A stretch of 64,000 bases of DNA from Anisakis pegreffii (GCA_035041965.1 JAPYMA010003045.1:248001-312000), one strand, 5' to 3'. Positions 37,625 through 48,848 are shown, counted from the stretch's first letter. The notes: generated by a model from the sequence alone, not told the origin. A program made the numbers and translations.

Positions 37625-37697
37625 CGACCCAGGCAGGACTCGAACCTGCAATCTTCGCTTTAGGAGAGCGACGCCTTATCCATTAGGCCACAGGGCC
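37625..37697 (-). tRNA. tRNA-Arg(CCT) unit 4
   Basis: Array consensus. Cloverleaf: acceptor GGCCCTG/CTGGGTC (one T-T mismatch at 6-67, G-T at 2-71), D stem GCCT/AGGC, anticodon loop CTCCTAA, T stem GCAGG/CCTGC, discriminator G. A box TGGCCTAATGG, B box GGTTCGAGTCC, and a T5 terminator six bases past the end. Confidence 0.94.
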
Positions 37698-37931
37698 ATG
37701 GAACCATCTCATCTGATTGATTAATTGATTTCGATCACGGCAGTGAGTCCAGTTTGATGACGGTCAATAAATTGTCTTATCGGAAGAAAAGCATTCGAAA
37801 AAATACCACAGTATTTTCATAATAATGATCATTATTCTGTTATCTTGAGGTTATCGATCCATGTAGACATTGCCATCTTGGGTCCTCAACTCACATTTGT
37901 CGACCTCGAAGGTTAACAACAAAAACAACTT

Positions 37932-38004
37932 CGACCCAGGCAGGACTCGAACCTGCAATCTTCGCTTTAGGAGAGCGACGCCTTATCCATTAGGCCACAG
38001 GGCC
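37932..38004 (-). tRNA. tRNA-Arg(CCT) unit 5
   Basis: Identical to the consensus at 37625-37697; D-like spacer. Confidence 0.93.
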
Positions 38005-38238
38005 ATGGAACCATCTCATCTGATTGATTAATTGATTTCGATCACGGCAGTGAGTCCAGTTTGATGATGGTCAATAAATTGTCTTATCGGAAGAAAAGCA
38101 TTCGAAAAAATACCACACTATTTTCATAATAATGATCATTATTCTGTTATCTTGAGGTTATCGATCCATGTAGACATTGCCATCTTGGGTCCTCAACTCA
38201 CATTTGTCGACCTCGAAGGTTAGCAACAAAAACAACTT

Positions 38239-38311
38239 CGACCCAGGCAGGACCCAAACCTGCAATCTTCGCTTTAGGAGAGCGACGCCATATCCATTAG
38301 GCCACAGGGCC
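38239..38311 (-). tRNA. tRNA-Arg(CCT) unit 6, degenerate
   Basis: T loop TTTGGGT, as in unit 2, plus a change beside the D stem (ATAAGG to ATATGG). Probably inactive. Confidence 0.5.
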
Positions 38312-38545
38312 ATGGAAACATGCCATCTGATCGATTAATTGTTTTCGATCACGGCAGATAGTCCAGTTTGATGATGGTCAATAAATTGCCTTATCGGAAG
38401 AAAAGAATTCGAAAAAATACCACACTATTTTCATAATAATGATCACTATTCTGTTATCGTGAGGTTATCGATCCATGTAGACATTGCCATCTTGGGTCCT
38501 CAACTCACATATGTCGACCTCGAAAGTTAGCAACAAAAACAACTT

Positions 38546-38618
38546 CGACCCAGGCAGGACTCGAACCTGCAATCTTCGCTTTAGGAGAGCGACGCCTTAT
38601 CCATTAGGCCACAGGGCC
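38546..38618 (-). tRNA. tRNA-Arg(CCT) unit 7
   Basis: Consensus sequence with box A, box B and T5 terminator; diverged spacer upstream. Confidence 0.93.
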
Positions 38619-38852
38619 ATGGGACTATTCCATCTGATCGATTAATACATCTCGATTACTGTCATGGGTGCAGTTTGATGATGGTCAATAAATTATCTTT
38701 TCGGATGAAAGACATTCGAAAAAGTTCCACACTATTTTCATAATAATGATCACTATTCTGTTATGGTGAGGTTATCGATCCATGTAGACATTGCCATCTT
38801 GGGTCCTCAACTCACATTTGTCGACCTCGAAGGTTAACAACAAAAACAACTT

Positions 38853-38925
38853 CGACCCAGGCAGGACTCGAACCTGCAATCTTCGCTTTAGGAGAGCGAC
38901 GCCTTATCCATTAGGCCACAGGGCC
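38853..38925 (-). tRNA. tRNA-Arg(CCT) unit 8
   Basis: Consensus sequence; D-like spacer upstream. Confidence 0.93.
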
Positions 38926-39159
38926 ATGGAACCATCTCATCTGATTGATTAATTGATTTCGATCACGGCAGATAGTCCAGTTTGATGATGGTCAATAAAT
39001 TGCCTTATCGGAAGAAAAGCATTCGAAAAAATACCACACTATTTTCATAATAATGATCACTATTCTGTTATCGTGAGGTTATCGATCCATGTAGACATTG
39101 CCATCTTGGGTCCTCAACTCACATATGTCGACCTCGAAAGTTAGCAACAAAAACAACTT

Positions 39160-39232
39160 CGACCCAGGCAGGACTCGAACCTGCAATCTTCGCTTTAGGA
39201 GAGCGACGCCTTATCCATTAGGCCACAGGGCC
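39160..39232 (-). tRNA. tRNA-Arg(CCT) unit 9
   Basis: Consensus sequence; spacer type A upstream. The regular higher-order pattern starts here. Confidence 0.93.
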
Positions 39233-39466
39233 ATGGAACCATCTCATCTGATTGATTAATTGATTTCGATCACGGTCGTGGGTCCAGTTTTATCATGGTC
39301 AATAAATTATCCTATCGGAAGAAAAACATTCCAAAAAGTACCACACAATCTTCATAAAAAACACCACTGCTCGGTTATCGTGATACTGGTGACACTTGCA
39401 GATATTAACGTCACGGGTCCTCAATTAACATCTGTCAACGTCGAAGGTTGATAACAAAAACAACAT

Positions 39467-39539
39467 CGACCCAGGCAGGACTCGAACCTGCAATCTTCGC
39501 TTTAGGAGAGCGACGCCTTATCCATTAGGCCACAGGGCC
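39467..39539 (-). tRNA. tRNA-Arg(CCT) unit 10
   Basis: Consensus sequence; spacer type B upstream. Confidence 0.93.
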
Positions 39540-39773
39540 ATGGGACTATTCCATCTGATCGATTAATAGATTTCGATTACGGTCGTGGGTCCAGTTTGAT
39601 CATGGTCATTAAATTATCCTATCGGAAGAAAAACATTCCAAAAAGTACCACACAATCTTCATAAAATATACTACTGCTCGATTGTCGTGACATTAGTGAA
39701 ACGAGCAGATATTATCATCATGGGTCCTCAGTTAACATCTGTCAACTTCGACGGTTAACAATAAAAACAACGT

Positions 39774-39846
39774 CGACCCAGGCAGGACTCGAACCTGCAA
39801 TCTTCGCTTTAGGAGAGCGACGCCTTATCCATTGGGCCACAAGGCC
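39774..39846 (-). tRNA. tRNA-Arg(CCT) unit 11, C-type variant
   Basis: C5 to T (still pairs, G-T) and T13 to C (breaks the last D-stem pair); spacer type C upstream. Probably still folds. Confidence 0.85.
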
Positions 39847-40080
39847 ATGGAAACATGCCATCTGATCGATTAATAGATTTCGATTACGGTCGTGGGTCCA
39901 GTTTGACGATGGTCAATAAATTACCTTATCGGAAGAAAAACATTCGAAAAAGTACCACACTATTTTCATAATAATGATCACTATTCTGTTATGGTGAGGT
40001 TATCGATCCATGTAGACATTGCCATCTTGGGTCCTCAACTCACATTTGTCGACCTCGAAGGTTAACAACAAAAACAACTT

Positions 40081-40153
40081 CGACCCAGGCAGGACTCGAA
40101 CCTGCAATCTTCGCTTTAGGAGAGCGACGCCTTATCCATTAGGCCACAGGGCC
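40081..40153 (-). tRNA. tRNA-Arg(CCT) unit 12
   Basis: Consensus sequence; spacer type D upstream. Confidence 0.93.
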
Positions 40154-40387
40154 ATGGAACCATCTCATCTGATTGATTAATTGATTTCGATCACGGCAGT
40201 GAGTCCAGTTTGATGACGGTCAATAAATTGTCTTATCGGAAGAAAAGCATTCGAAAAAATACCACAGTATTTTCATAATAATGATCATTATTCTGTTATC
40301 TTGAGGTTATCGATCCATGTAGACATTGCCATCTTGGGTCCTCAACTCACATTTGTCGACCTCGAAGGTTAGCAACAAAAACAACTT

Positions 40388-40460
40388 CGACCCAGGCAGG
40401 ACTCGAACCTGCAATCTTCGCTTTAGGAGAGCGACGCCTTATCCATTAGGCCACAGGGCC
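40388..40460 (-). tRNA. tRNA-Arg(CCT) unit 13
   Basis: Consensus sequence; spacer type D upstream. Confidence 0.93.
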
Positions 40461-40694
40461 ATGGAACCATCTCATCTGATTGATTAATTGATTTCGATCA
40501 CGGCAGTGAGTCCAGTTTGATGACGGTCAATAAATTGTCTTATCGGAAGAAAAGCATTCGAAAAAATACCACAGTATTTTCATAATAATGATCATTATTC
40601 TGTTATCTTGAGGTTATCGATCCATGTAGACATTGCCATCTTGGGTCCTCAACTCACATTTGTCGACCTCGAAAGTTAGCAACAAAAACAACAT

Positions 40695-40767
40695 CAACCC
40701 AGGCAGGACTCGAACCTGTAATCTTCGCTTTAGGAGAGCGACGCCTTATCCATTAGGCCACAGGGCC
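40695..40767 (-). tRNA. tRNA-Arg(CCT) unit 14, A-type variant
   Basis: C72 to T (G1-T72 wobble at the acceptor end) and G49 to A (T-stem mismatch); first A spacer of a block upstream. Confidence 0.82.
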
Positions 40768-41001
40768 ATGGAACCATCTCATCTGATTGATTAATTGATT
40801 TCGATCACGGTCGTGGGTCCAGTTTTATCATGGTCAATAAATTATCCTATCGGAAGAAAAACATTCCAAAAAGTACCACACAATCTTCATAAAAAACACC
40901 ACTGCTCGGTTATCGTGATACTAGTGACACTTGCAGATATTAACGTCACGGGTCCTCAATTAACATCTGTCAACGTCGAAGGTTGATAACAAAAACAACA
41001 T

Positions 41002-41074
41002 CGACCCAGGCAGGACTCGAACCTGCAATCTTCGCTTTAGGAGAGCGACGCCTTATCCATTAGGCCACAGGGCC
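41002..41074 (-). tRNA. tRNA-Arg(CCT) unit 15
   Basis: Consensus sequence; second A spacer upstream. Confidence 0.93.
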
Positions 41075-41308
41075 ATGGAACCATCTCATCTGACTGATTA
41101 ATTGATTTCGATCACGGTCGTGGGTCCAGTTTTATCATGGTCAATAAATTATCCTATCGGAAGAAAAACATTCCAAAAAGTACCACACAATCTTCATAAA
41201 AAACACCACTGCTCGGTTATCGTGATACTGGTGACACTTGCAGATATTAACGTCACGGGTCCTCAATTAACATCTGTCAACGTCGAAGGTTGATAACAAA
41301 AACAACAT

Positions 41309-41381
41309 CGACCCAGGCAGGACTCGAACCTGCAATCTTCGCTTTAGGAGAGCGACGCCTTATCCATTAGGCCACAGGGCC
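41309..41381 (-). tRNA. tRNA-Arg(CCT) unit 16
   Basis: Consensus sequence; spacer type B upstream. Confidence 0.93.
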
Positions 41382-41615
41382 ATGGGACTATTCCATCTGA
41401 TCGATTAATAGATTTCGATTACGGTCGTGGGTCCAGTTTGATCATGGTCATTAAATTATCCTATCGGAAGAAAAACATTCCAAAAAGTACCACACAATCT
41501 TCATAAAATATACTACTGCTCGATTGTCGTGACATTAGTGAAACGAGCAGATATTATCATCATGGGTCCTCAGTTAACATCTGTCAACTTCGACGGTTAA
41601 CAATAAAAACAACGT

Positions 41616-41688
41616 CGACCCAGGCAGGACTCGAACCTGCAATCTTCGCTTTAGGAGAGCGACGCCTTATCCATTGGGCCACAAGGCC
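41616..41688 (-). tRNA. tRNA-Arg(CCT) unit 17, C-type variant
   Basis: C5 to T and T13 to C; spacer type C upstream. Confidence 0.85.
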
Positions 41689-41922
41689 ATGGAAACATGC
41701 CATCTGATCGATTAATAGATTTCGATTACGGTCGTGGGTCCAGTTTGACGATGGTCAATAAATTACCTTATCGGAAGAAAAACATTCGAAAAAGTACCAC
41801 ACTATTTTCATAATAATGATCACTATTCTGTTATGGTGAGGTTATCGATCCATGTAGACATTGCCATCTTGGGTCCTCAACTCACATTTGTCGACCTCGA
41901 AGGTTAACAACAAAAACAACTT

Positions 41923-41995
41923 CGACCCAGGCAGGACTCGAACCTGCAATCTTCGCTTTAGGAGAGCGACGCCTTATCCATTAGGCCACAGGGCC
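41923..41995 (-). tRNA. tRNA-Arg(CCT) unit 18
   Basis: Consensus sequence; spacer type D upstream. Confidence 0.93.
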
Positions 41996-42229
41996 ATGGA
42001 ACCATCTCATCTGATTGATTAATTGATTTCGATCACGGCAGTGAGTCCAGTTTGATGACGGTCAATAAATTGTCTTATCGGAAGAAAAGCATTCGAAAAA
42101 ATACCACAGTATTTTCATAATAATGATCATTATTCTGTTATCTTGAGGTTATCGATCCATGTAGACATTGCCATCTTGGGTCCTCAACTCACATTTGTCG
42201 ACCTCGAAAGTTAGCAACAAAAACAACAT

Positions 42230-42302
42230 CGACCCAGGCAGGACTCGAACCTGCAATCTTCGCTTTAGGAGAGCGACGCCTTATCCATTAGGCCACAGGG
42301 CC
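42230..42302 (-). tRNA. tRNA-Arg(CCT) unit 19
   Basis: Consensus sequence; spacer type D upstream. Confidence 0.93.
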
Positions 42303-42536
42303 ATGGAACCATCTCATCTGATTGATTAATTGATTTCGATCACGGCAGTGAGTCCAGTTTGATGACGGTCAATAAATTGTCTTATCGGAAGAAAAGCATT
42401 CGAAAAAATACCACAGTATTTTCATAATAATGATCATTATTCTGTTATCTTGAGGTTATCGATCCATGTAGACATTGCCATCTTGGGTCCTCAACTCACA
42501 TTTGTCGACCTCGAAAGTTAGCAACAAAAACAACAT

Positions 42537-42609
42537 CAACCCAGGCAGGACTCGAACCTGTAATCTTCGCTTTAGGAGAGCGACGCCTTATCCATTAGGC
42601 CACAGGGCC
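42537..42609 (-). tRNA. tRNA-Arg(CCT) unit 20, A-type variant
   Basis: C72 to T and G49 to A, as in unit 14; spacer type A upstream. Confidence 0.82.
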
Positions 42610-42843
42610 ATGGAACCATCTCATCTGATTGATTAATTGATTTCGATCACGGTCGTGGGTCCAGTTTTACCATGGTCAATAAATTATCCTATCGGAAGAA
42701 AAACATTCCAAAAAGTACCACACAATCTTCATAAAAAACACCACTGCTCGGTTATCGTGATACTGGTGACACTTGCAGATATTAACGTCACGGGTCCTCA
42801 ATTAACATCTGTCAACGTCGAAGGTTGATAACAAAAACAACAT

Positions 42844-42916
42844 CGACCCAGGCAGGACTCGAACCTGCAATCTTCGCTTTAGGAGAGCGACGCCTTATCC
42901 ATTAGGCCACAGGGCC
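42844..42916 (-). tRNA. tRNA-Arg(CCT) unit 21
   Basis: Consensus sequence; spacer type A upstream. Confidence 0.93.
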
Positions 42917-43150
42917 ATGGTACCATCTCATCTGACTGATTAATTGATTTCGATCACGGTCGTGGGTCCAGTTTTATCATGGTCAATAAATTATCCTATC
43001 GGAAGAAAAACATTCCAAAAAGTACCACACAATCTTCATAAAAAACACCACTGCTCGGTTATCGTGATACTGGTGACACTTCCAGATATTAACGTCACGG
43101 GTCCTCAATTAACATCTGTCAACGTCGAAGGTTGATAACAAAAACAACAT

Positions 43151-43223
43151 CGACCCAGGCAGGACTCGAACCTGCAATCTTCGCTTTAGGAGAGCGACGC
43201 CTTATCCATTAGGCCACAGGGCC
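43151..43223 (-). tRNA. tRNA-Arg(CCT) unit 22
   Basis: Consensus sequence; spacer type B upstream. The A spacer downstream carries the private base that recurs 3,070 bp away. Confidence 0.93.
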
Positions 43224-43457
43224 ATGGGACTATTCCATCTGATCGATTAATAGATTTCGATTACGGTCGTGGGTCCAGTTTGATCATGGTCATTAAATTA
43301 TCCTATCGGAAGAAAAACATTCCAAAAAGTACCACACAATCTTCATAAAATATACTACTGCTCGATTGTCGTGACATTAGTGAAACGAGCAGATATTATC
43401 ATCATGGGTCCTCAGTTAACATCTGTCAACTTCGACGGTTAACAATAAAAACAACGT

Positions 43458-43530
43458 CGACCCAGGCAGGACTCGAACCTGCAATCTTCGCTTTAGGAGA
43501 GCGACGCCTTATCCATTAGGCCACAGGGCC
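43458..43530 (-). tRNA. tRNA-Arg(CCT) unit 23, B/D recombinant
   Basis: Consensus sequence, but its downstream flank is the B type normally joined to a C-type tRNA, while its 5' half and upstream spacer are D type. The junction lies inside the tRNA gene. Confidence 0.93.
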
Positions 43531-43764
43531 ATGGAACCATCTCATCTGATTGATTAATTGATTTCGATCACGGCAGTGAGTCCAGTTTGATGACGGTCAA
43601 TAAATTGTCTTATCGGAAGAAAAGCATTCGAAAAAATACCACAGTATTTTCATAATAATGATCATTATTCTGTTATCTTGAGGTTATCGATCCATGTAGA
43701 CATTGCCATCTTGGGTCCTCAACTCACATTTGTCGACCTCGAAAGTTAGCAACAAAAACAACAT

Positions 43765-43837
43765 CAACCCAGGCAGGACTCGAACCTGCAATCTTCGCTT
43801 TAGGAGAGCGACGCCTTATCCATTAGGCCACAGGGCC
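43765..43837 (-). tRNA. tRNA-Arg(CCT) unit 24, partial A-type variant
   Basis: Has C72 to T but keeps G49; spacer type A upstream. Confidence 0.87.
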
Positions 43838-44071
43838 ATGGAACCATCTCATCTGATTGATTAATTGATTTCGATCACGGTCGTGGGTCCAGTTTTACCA
43901 TGGTCAATAAATTATCCTATCGGAAGAAAAACATTCCAAAAAGTACCACACAATCTTCATAAAAAACACCACTGCTCGGTTATCGTGATACTGGTGACAC
44001 TTGCAGATATTAACGTCACGGGTCCTCAATTAACATCTGTCAACGTCGAAGGTTGATAACAAAAACAACAT

Positions 44072-44144
44072 CGACCCAGGCAGGACTCGAACCTGCAATC
44101 TTCGCTTTAGGAGAGCGACGCCTTATCCATTAGGCCACAGGGCC
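44072..44144 (-). tRNA. tRNA-Arg(CCT) unit 25
   Basis: Consensus sequence; spacer type A upstream. Confidence 0.93.
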
Positions 44145-44378
44145 ATGGTACCATCTCATCTGACTGATTAATTGATTTCGATCACGGTCGTGGGTCCAGT
44201 TTTATCATGGTCAATAAATTATCCTATCGGAAGAAAAACATTCCAAAAAGTACCACACAATCTTCATAAAAAACACCACTGCTCGGTTATCGTGATACTG
44301 GTGACACTTGCAGATATTAACGTCACGGGTCCTCAATTAACATCTGTCAACGTCGAAGGTTGATAACAAAAACAACAT

Positions 44379-44451
44379 CGACCCAGGCAGGACTCGAACC
44401 TGCAATCTTCGCTTTAGGAGAGCGACGCCTTATCCATTAGGCCACAGGGCC
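44379..44451 (-). tRNA. tRNA-Arg(CCT) unit 26
   Basis: Consensus sequence; spacer type B upstream. Confidence 0.93.
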
Positions 44452-44685
44452 ATGGGACTATTCCATCTGATCGATTAATAGATTTCGATTACGGTCGTGG
44501 GTCCAGTTTGATCATGGTCATTAAATTATCCTATCGGAAGAAAAACATTCCAAAAAGTACCACACAATCTTCATAAAATATACTACTGCTCGATTGTCGT
44601 GACATTAGTGAAACGAGCAGATATTATCATCATGGGTCCTCAGTTAACATCTGTCAACTTCGACGGTTAACAATAAAAACAACGT

Positions 44686-44758
44686 CGACCCAGGCAGGAC
44701 TCGAACCTGCAATCTTCGCTTTAGGAGAGCGACGCCTTATCCATTGGGCCACAAGGCC
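44686..44758 (-). tRNA. tRNA-Arg(CCT) unit 27, C-type variant
   Basis: C5 to T and T13 to C; spacer type C upstream. Confidence 0.85.
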
Positions 44759-44992
44759 ATGGAAACATGCCATCTGATCGATTAATAGATTTCGATTACG
44801 GTCGTGGGTCCAGTTTGACGATGGTCAATAAATTACCTTATCGGAAGAAAAACATTCGAAAAAGTACCACACTATTTTCATAATAATGATCACTATTCTG
44901 TTATGGTGAGGTTATCGATCCATGTAGACATTGCCATCTTGGGTCCTCAACTCACATTTGTCGACCTCGAAGGTTAACAACAAAAACAACTT

Positions 44993-45065
44993 CGACCCAG
45001 GCAGGACTCGAACCTGCAATCTTCGCTTTAGGAGAGCGACGCCTTATCCATTAGGCCACAGGGCC
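44993..45065 (-). tRNA. tRNA-Arg(CCT) unit 28
   Basis: Consensus sequence; spacer type D upstream. Confidence 0.93.
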
Positions 45066-45299
45066 ATGGAACCATCTCATCTGATTGATTAATTGATTTC
45101 GATCACGGCAGTGAGTCCAGTTTGATGACGGTCAATAAATTGTCTTATCGGAAGAAAAGCATTCGAAAAAATACCACAGTATTTTCATAATAATGATCAT
45201 TATTCTGTTATCGTGAGGTTATCGATCCATGTAGACATTGCCATCTTGGGTCCTCAACTCACATTTGTCGACCTCGAAAGTTAGCAACAAAAGCAACTT

Positions 45300-45372
45300 C
45301 GACCCAGGCAGGACTCGAACCTGCAATCTTCGCTTTAGGAGAGCGACGCCTTATCCATTAGGCCACAGGGCC
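45300..45372 (-). tRNA. tRNA-Arg(CCT) unit 29
   Basis: Consensus tRNA, but the terminator is reduced to T4 (AAAAGCAACTT on the plus strand), unlike its neighbours. Confidence 0.92.
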
Positions 45373-45606
45373 ATGGAACCATCTCATCTGATTGATTAAT
45401 TGATTTCGATCACGGCAGTGAGTCCAGTTTGATGACGGTCAATAAATTGTCTTATCGGAAGAAAAGCATTCGAAAAAATACCACAGTATTTTCATAATAA
45501 TGATCATTATTCTGTTATCTTGAGGTTATCGATCCATGTAGACATTGCCATCTTGGGTCCTCAACTCACATTTGTCGACCTCGAAAGTTAGCAACAAAAA
45601 CAACAT

Positions 45607-45679
45607 CAACCCAGGCAGGACTCGAACCTGTAATCTTCGCTTTAGGAGAGCGACGCCTTATCCATTAGGCCACAGGGCC
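45607..45679 (-). tRNA. tRNA-Arg(CCT) unit 30, A-type variant
   Basis: C72 to T and G49 to A; spacer type A upstream. Confidence 0.82.
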
Positions 45680-45913
45680 ATGGAACCATCTCATCTGATT
45701 GATTAATTGATTTCGATCACGGTCGTGGGTCCAGTTTTACCATGGTCAATAAATTATCCTATCGGAAGAAAAACATTCCAAAAAGTACCACACAATCTTC
45801 ATAAAAAACACCACTGCTCGGTTATCGTGATACTGGTGACACTTGCAGATATTAACGTCACGGGTCCTCAATTAACATCTGTCAACGTCGAAGGTTGATA
45901 ACAAAAACAACAT

Positions 45914-45986
45914 CGACCCAGGCAGGACTCGAACCTGCAATCTTCGCTTTAGGAGAGCGACGCCTTATCCATTAGGCCACAGGGCC
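45914..45986 (-). tRNA. tRNA-Arg(CCT) unit 31
   Basis: Consensus sequence; spacer type A upstream. Confidence 0.93.
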
Positions 45987-46220
45987 ATGGTACCATCTCA
46001 TCTGACTGATTAATTGATTTCGATCACGGTCGTGGGTCCAGTTTTATCATGGTCAATAAATTATCCTATCGGAAGAAAAACATTCCAAAAAGTACCACAC
46101 AATCTTCATAAAAAACACCACTGCTCGGTTATCGTGATACTGGTGACACTTCCAGATATTAACGTCACGGGTCCTCAATTAACATCTGTCAACGTCGAAG
46201 GTTGATAACAAAAACAACAT

Positions 46221-46293
46221 CGACCCAGGCAGGACTCGAACCTGCAATCTTCGCTTTAGGAGAGCGACGCCTTATCCATTAGGCCACAGGGCC
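46221..46293 (-). tRNA. tRNA-Arg(CCT) unit 32
   Basis: Consensus sequence; exactly 3,070 bp from unit 22 and in the same context. Confidence 0.93.
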
Positions 46294-46527
46294 ATGGGAC
46301 TATTCCATCTGATCGATTAATAGATTTCGATTACGGTCGTGGGTCCAGTTTGATCATGGTCATTAAATTATCCTATCGGAAGAAAAACATTCCAAAAAGT
46401 ACCACACAATCTTCATAAAATATACTACTGCTCGATTGTCGTGACATTAGTGAAACGAGCAGATATTATCATCATGGGTCCTCAGTTAACATCTGTCAAC
46501 TTCGACGGTTAACAATAAAAACAACGT

Positions 46528-46600
46528 CGACCCAGGCAGGACTCGAACCTGCAATCTTCGCTTTAGGAGAGCGACGCCTTATCCATTAGGCCACAGGGCC
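46528..46600 (-). tRNA. tRNA-Arg(CCT) unit 33, B/D recombinant
   Basis: Same B/D junction within the tRNA as unit 23, 3,070 bp away. Confidence 0.93.
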
Positions 46601-46834
46601 ATGGAACCATCTCATCTGATTGATTAATTGATTTCGATCACGGCAGTGAGTCCAGTTTGATGACGGTCAATAAATTGTCTTATCGGAAGAAAAGCATTCG
46701 AAAAAATACCACAGTATTTTCATAATAATGATCATTATTCTGTTATCTTGAGGTTATCGATCCATGTAGACATTGCCATCTTGGGTCCTCAACTCACATT
46801 TGTCGACCTCGAAAGTTAGCAACAAAAACAACAT

Positions 46835-46907
46835 CAACCCAGGCAGGACTCGAACCTGTAATCTTCGCTTTAGGAGAGCGACGCCTTATCCATTAGGCCA
46901 CAGGGCC
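46835..46907 (-). tRNA. tRNA-Arg(CCT) unit 34, A-type variant
   Basis: C72 to T and G49 to A; spacer type A upstream. Confidence 0.82.
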
Positions 46908-47141
46908 ATGGAACCATCTCATCTGATTGATTAATTGATTTCGATCACGGTCGTGGGTCCAGTTTTACCATGGTCAATAAATTATCCTATCGGAAGAAAA
47001 ACATTCCAAAAAGTACCACACAATCTTCATAAAAAACACCACTGCTCGGTTATCGTGATACTGGTGACACTTGCAGATATTAACGTCACGGGTCCTCAAT
47101 TAACATCTGTCAACGTCGAAGGTTGATAACAAAAACAACAT

Positions 47142-47214
47142 CGACCCAGGCAGGACTCGAACCTGCAATCTTCGCTTTAGGAGAGCGACGCCTTATCCAT
47201 TAGGCCACAGGGCC
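47142..47214 (-). tRNA. tRNA-Arg(CCT) unit 35
   Basis: Consensus sequence; spacer type A upstream. Confidence 0.93.
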
Positions 47215-47448
47215 ATGGTACCATCTCATCTGACTGATTAATTGATTTCGATCACGGTCGTGGGTCCAGTTTTATCATGGTCAATAAATTATCCTATCGG
47301 AAGAAAAACATTCCAAAAAGTACCACACAATCTTCATAAAAAACACCACTGCTCGGTTATCGTGATACTGGTGACACTTGCAGATATTAACGTCACGGGT
47401 CCTCAATTAACATCTGTCAACGTCGAAGGTTGATAACAAAAACAACAT

Positions 47449-47521
47449 CGACCCAGGCAGGACTCGAACCTGCAATCTTCGCTTTAGGAGAGCGACGCCT
47501 TATCCATTAGGCCACAGGGCC
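47449..47521 (-). tRNA. tRNA-Arg(CCT) unit 36
   Basis: Consensus sequence; spacer type B upstream. Confidence 0.93.
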
Positions 47522-47755
47522 ATGGGACTATTCCATCTGATCGATTAATAGATTTCGATTACGGTCGTGGGTCCAGTTTGATCATGGTCATTAAATTATC
47601 CTATCGGAAGAAAAACATTCCAAAAAGTACCACACAATCTTCATAAAATATACTACTGCTCGATTGTCGTGACATTAGTGAAACGAGCAGATATTATCAT
47701 CATGGGTCCTCAGTTAACATCTGTCAACTTCGACGGTTAACAATAAAAACAACGT

Positions 47756-47828
47756 CGACCCAGGCAGGACTCGAACCTGCAATCTTCGCTTTAGGAGAGC
47801 GACGCCTTATCCATTGGGCCACAAGGCC
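47756..47828 (-). tRNA. tRNA-Arg(CCT) unit 37, C-type variant
   Basis: C5 to T and T13 to C; the C spacer upstream is partly diverged. Confidence 0.85.
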
Positions 47829-48062
47829 ATGGAAACATGCCATCTGATCGATTAATAGATTTCGATTACGGTCGTGGGTCCAGTTTGACGATGGTCAATA
47901 AATTATCTTATCGGAAGAAAAGCATTCGAAAAAATACCACACTATTTTCACAATAATGATCACTATTCTTATATGGTGAGGTTATCGATCCATGTAGACA
48001 TTGCCATCATGGGTCCTCAACTCACATTTGTCGACCTCGAAGATTAGCAACAAAAACAACTT

Positions 48063-48135
48063 CGACCCAGGCAGAACCCGAGCCTGCAATCTTCGCTTTA
48101 GGAGAGCGACGCCTTATCCATTAGGCCACAGGGCC
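48063..48135 (-). tRNA. tRNA-Arg(CCT) unit 38, degenerate
   Basis: B box changed to GGCTCGGGTTC, so the invariant T54 and the T stem are altered. Probably inactive. Confidence 0.5.
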
Positions 48136-48369
48136 GTGGATCCATCTCATCTGATTGATTAATTGATTTCGATCACGGTCGTGGGTCCAGTATTATCATG
48201 GTCAATAAATTATCCTATCGGAAGAAAAACATTCCAAGAAGTACCACACAATCTTCATTAAAAACACCAGTGCTCGGTTATCGTGATAATAGTGACACTT
48301 GCAGTTGTTAACATCATGGGTCCTTAATTAACATCTGTCAACGTCGATGGTTGATAATAAAAACAACAT

Positions 48370-48442
48370 CGACCCAGGCAGGACTCGAACCTGCAATCTT
48401 CGCTTTAGGAGAGCGACGCCTTATCCATTAGGCCACAGGGCC
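48370..48442 (-). tRNA. tRNA-Arg(CCT) unit 39
   Basis: Consensus sequence within a diverged edge unit. Confidence 0.92.
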
Positions 48443-48678
48443 ATGGAACCATGCTCATCTGATTGATTAATTGATTTCGATCACGGCAGATGAGTCCAGT
48501 TTGATGATGGTCAATAAATTGCCTTATCGGAAGAAAAGCATTCGAAAAAATACCACACTATTTTCATAATAATGATCACTATTCTGTTATCGTGAGGTTA
48601 TCGATCCATGTAGACATTGCCATCTTGGGTCCTCAACTCACATTTGTCGACCTCGAAGGTTAACAACAAAAACAACTT

Positions 48679-48751
48679 CGACCCAGGCAGGACTCGAACC
48701 TGCAATCTTCGCTTTAGGAGAGCGACGCCTTATCCATTAGGCCACAGGGCC
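48679..48751 (-). tRNA. tRNA-Arg(CCT) unit 40
   Basis: Consensus sequence, 309 bp from the previous unit; spacer type D upstream, then cut by the N gap. Confidence 0.93.
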
Positions 48752-48848
48752 ATGGAACCATCTCATCTGATTGATTAATTGATTTCGATCACGGCAGTGA
48801 GTCCAGTTTGATGACGGTCAATAAATTGTCTTATCGGAAGAAAAGCAT

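Larger units (their letters stand above)
36530..48848 (-). repeat. 307-bp tandem array, one tRNA-Arg(CCT) per unit
   Basis: Forty complete units, almost all exactly 307 bp apart (first step 310, last 309). Each has a 73-base tRNA gene on the minus strand and a spacer of about 234 bases. Spacers fall into types A, B, C and D. From 39160 on they run A B C D D, A A B C D D, A A B D, A A B C D D, A A B D, A A B C. AABD plus AABCDD is a 10-unit, 3,070-bp higher-order repeat: a private C-for-G change at 43082 recurs at 46152. Edge units (36701, 37011, 38239, 48063) are the most diverged, as expected for homogenisation by unequal exchange. Confidence 0.97.

Noticed and set aside
39260..47433. Repeated 63-codon plus-strand open frame starting MISITVVGPVL, present in every A spacer
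   Set aside because: It lies in the spacer of a tRNA satellite, exists only because the units are copies, lacks a signal or domain, and is broken in B, C and D spacers.
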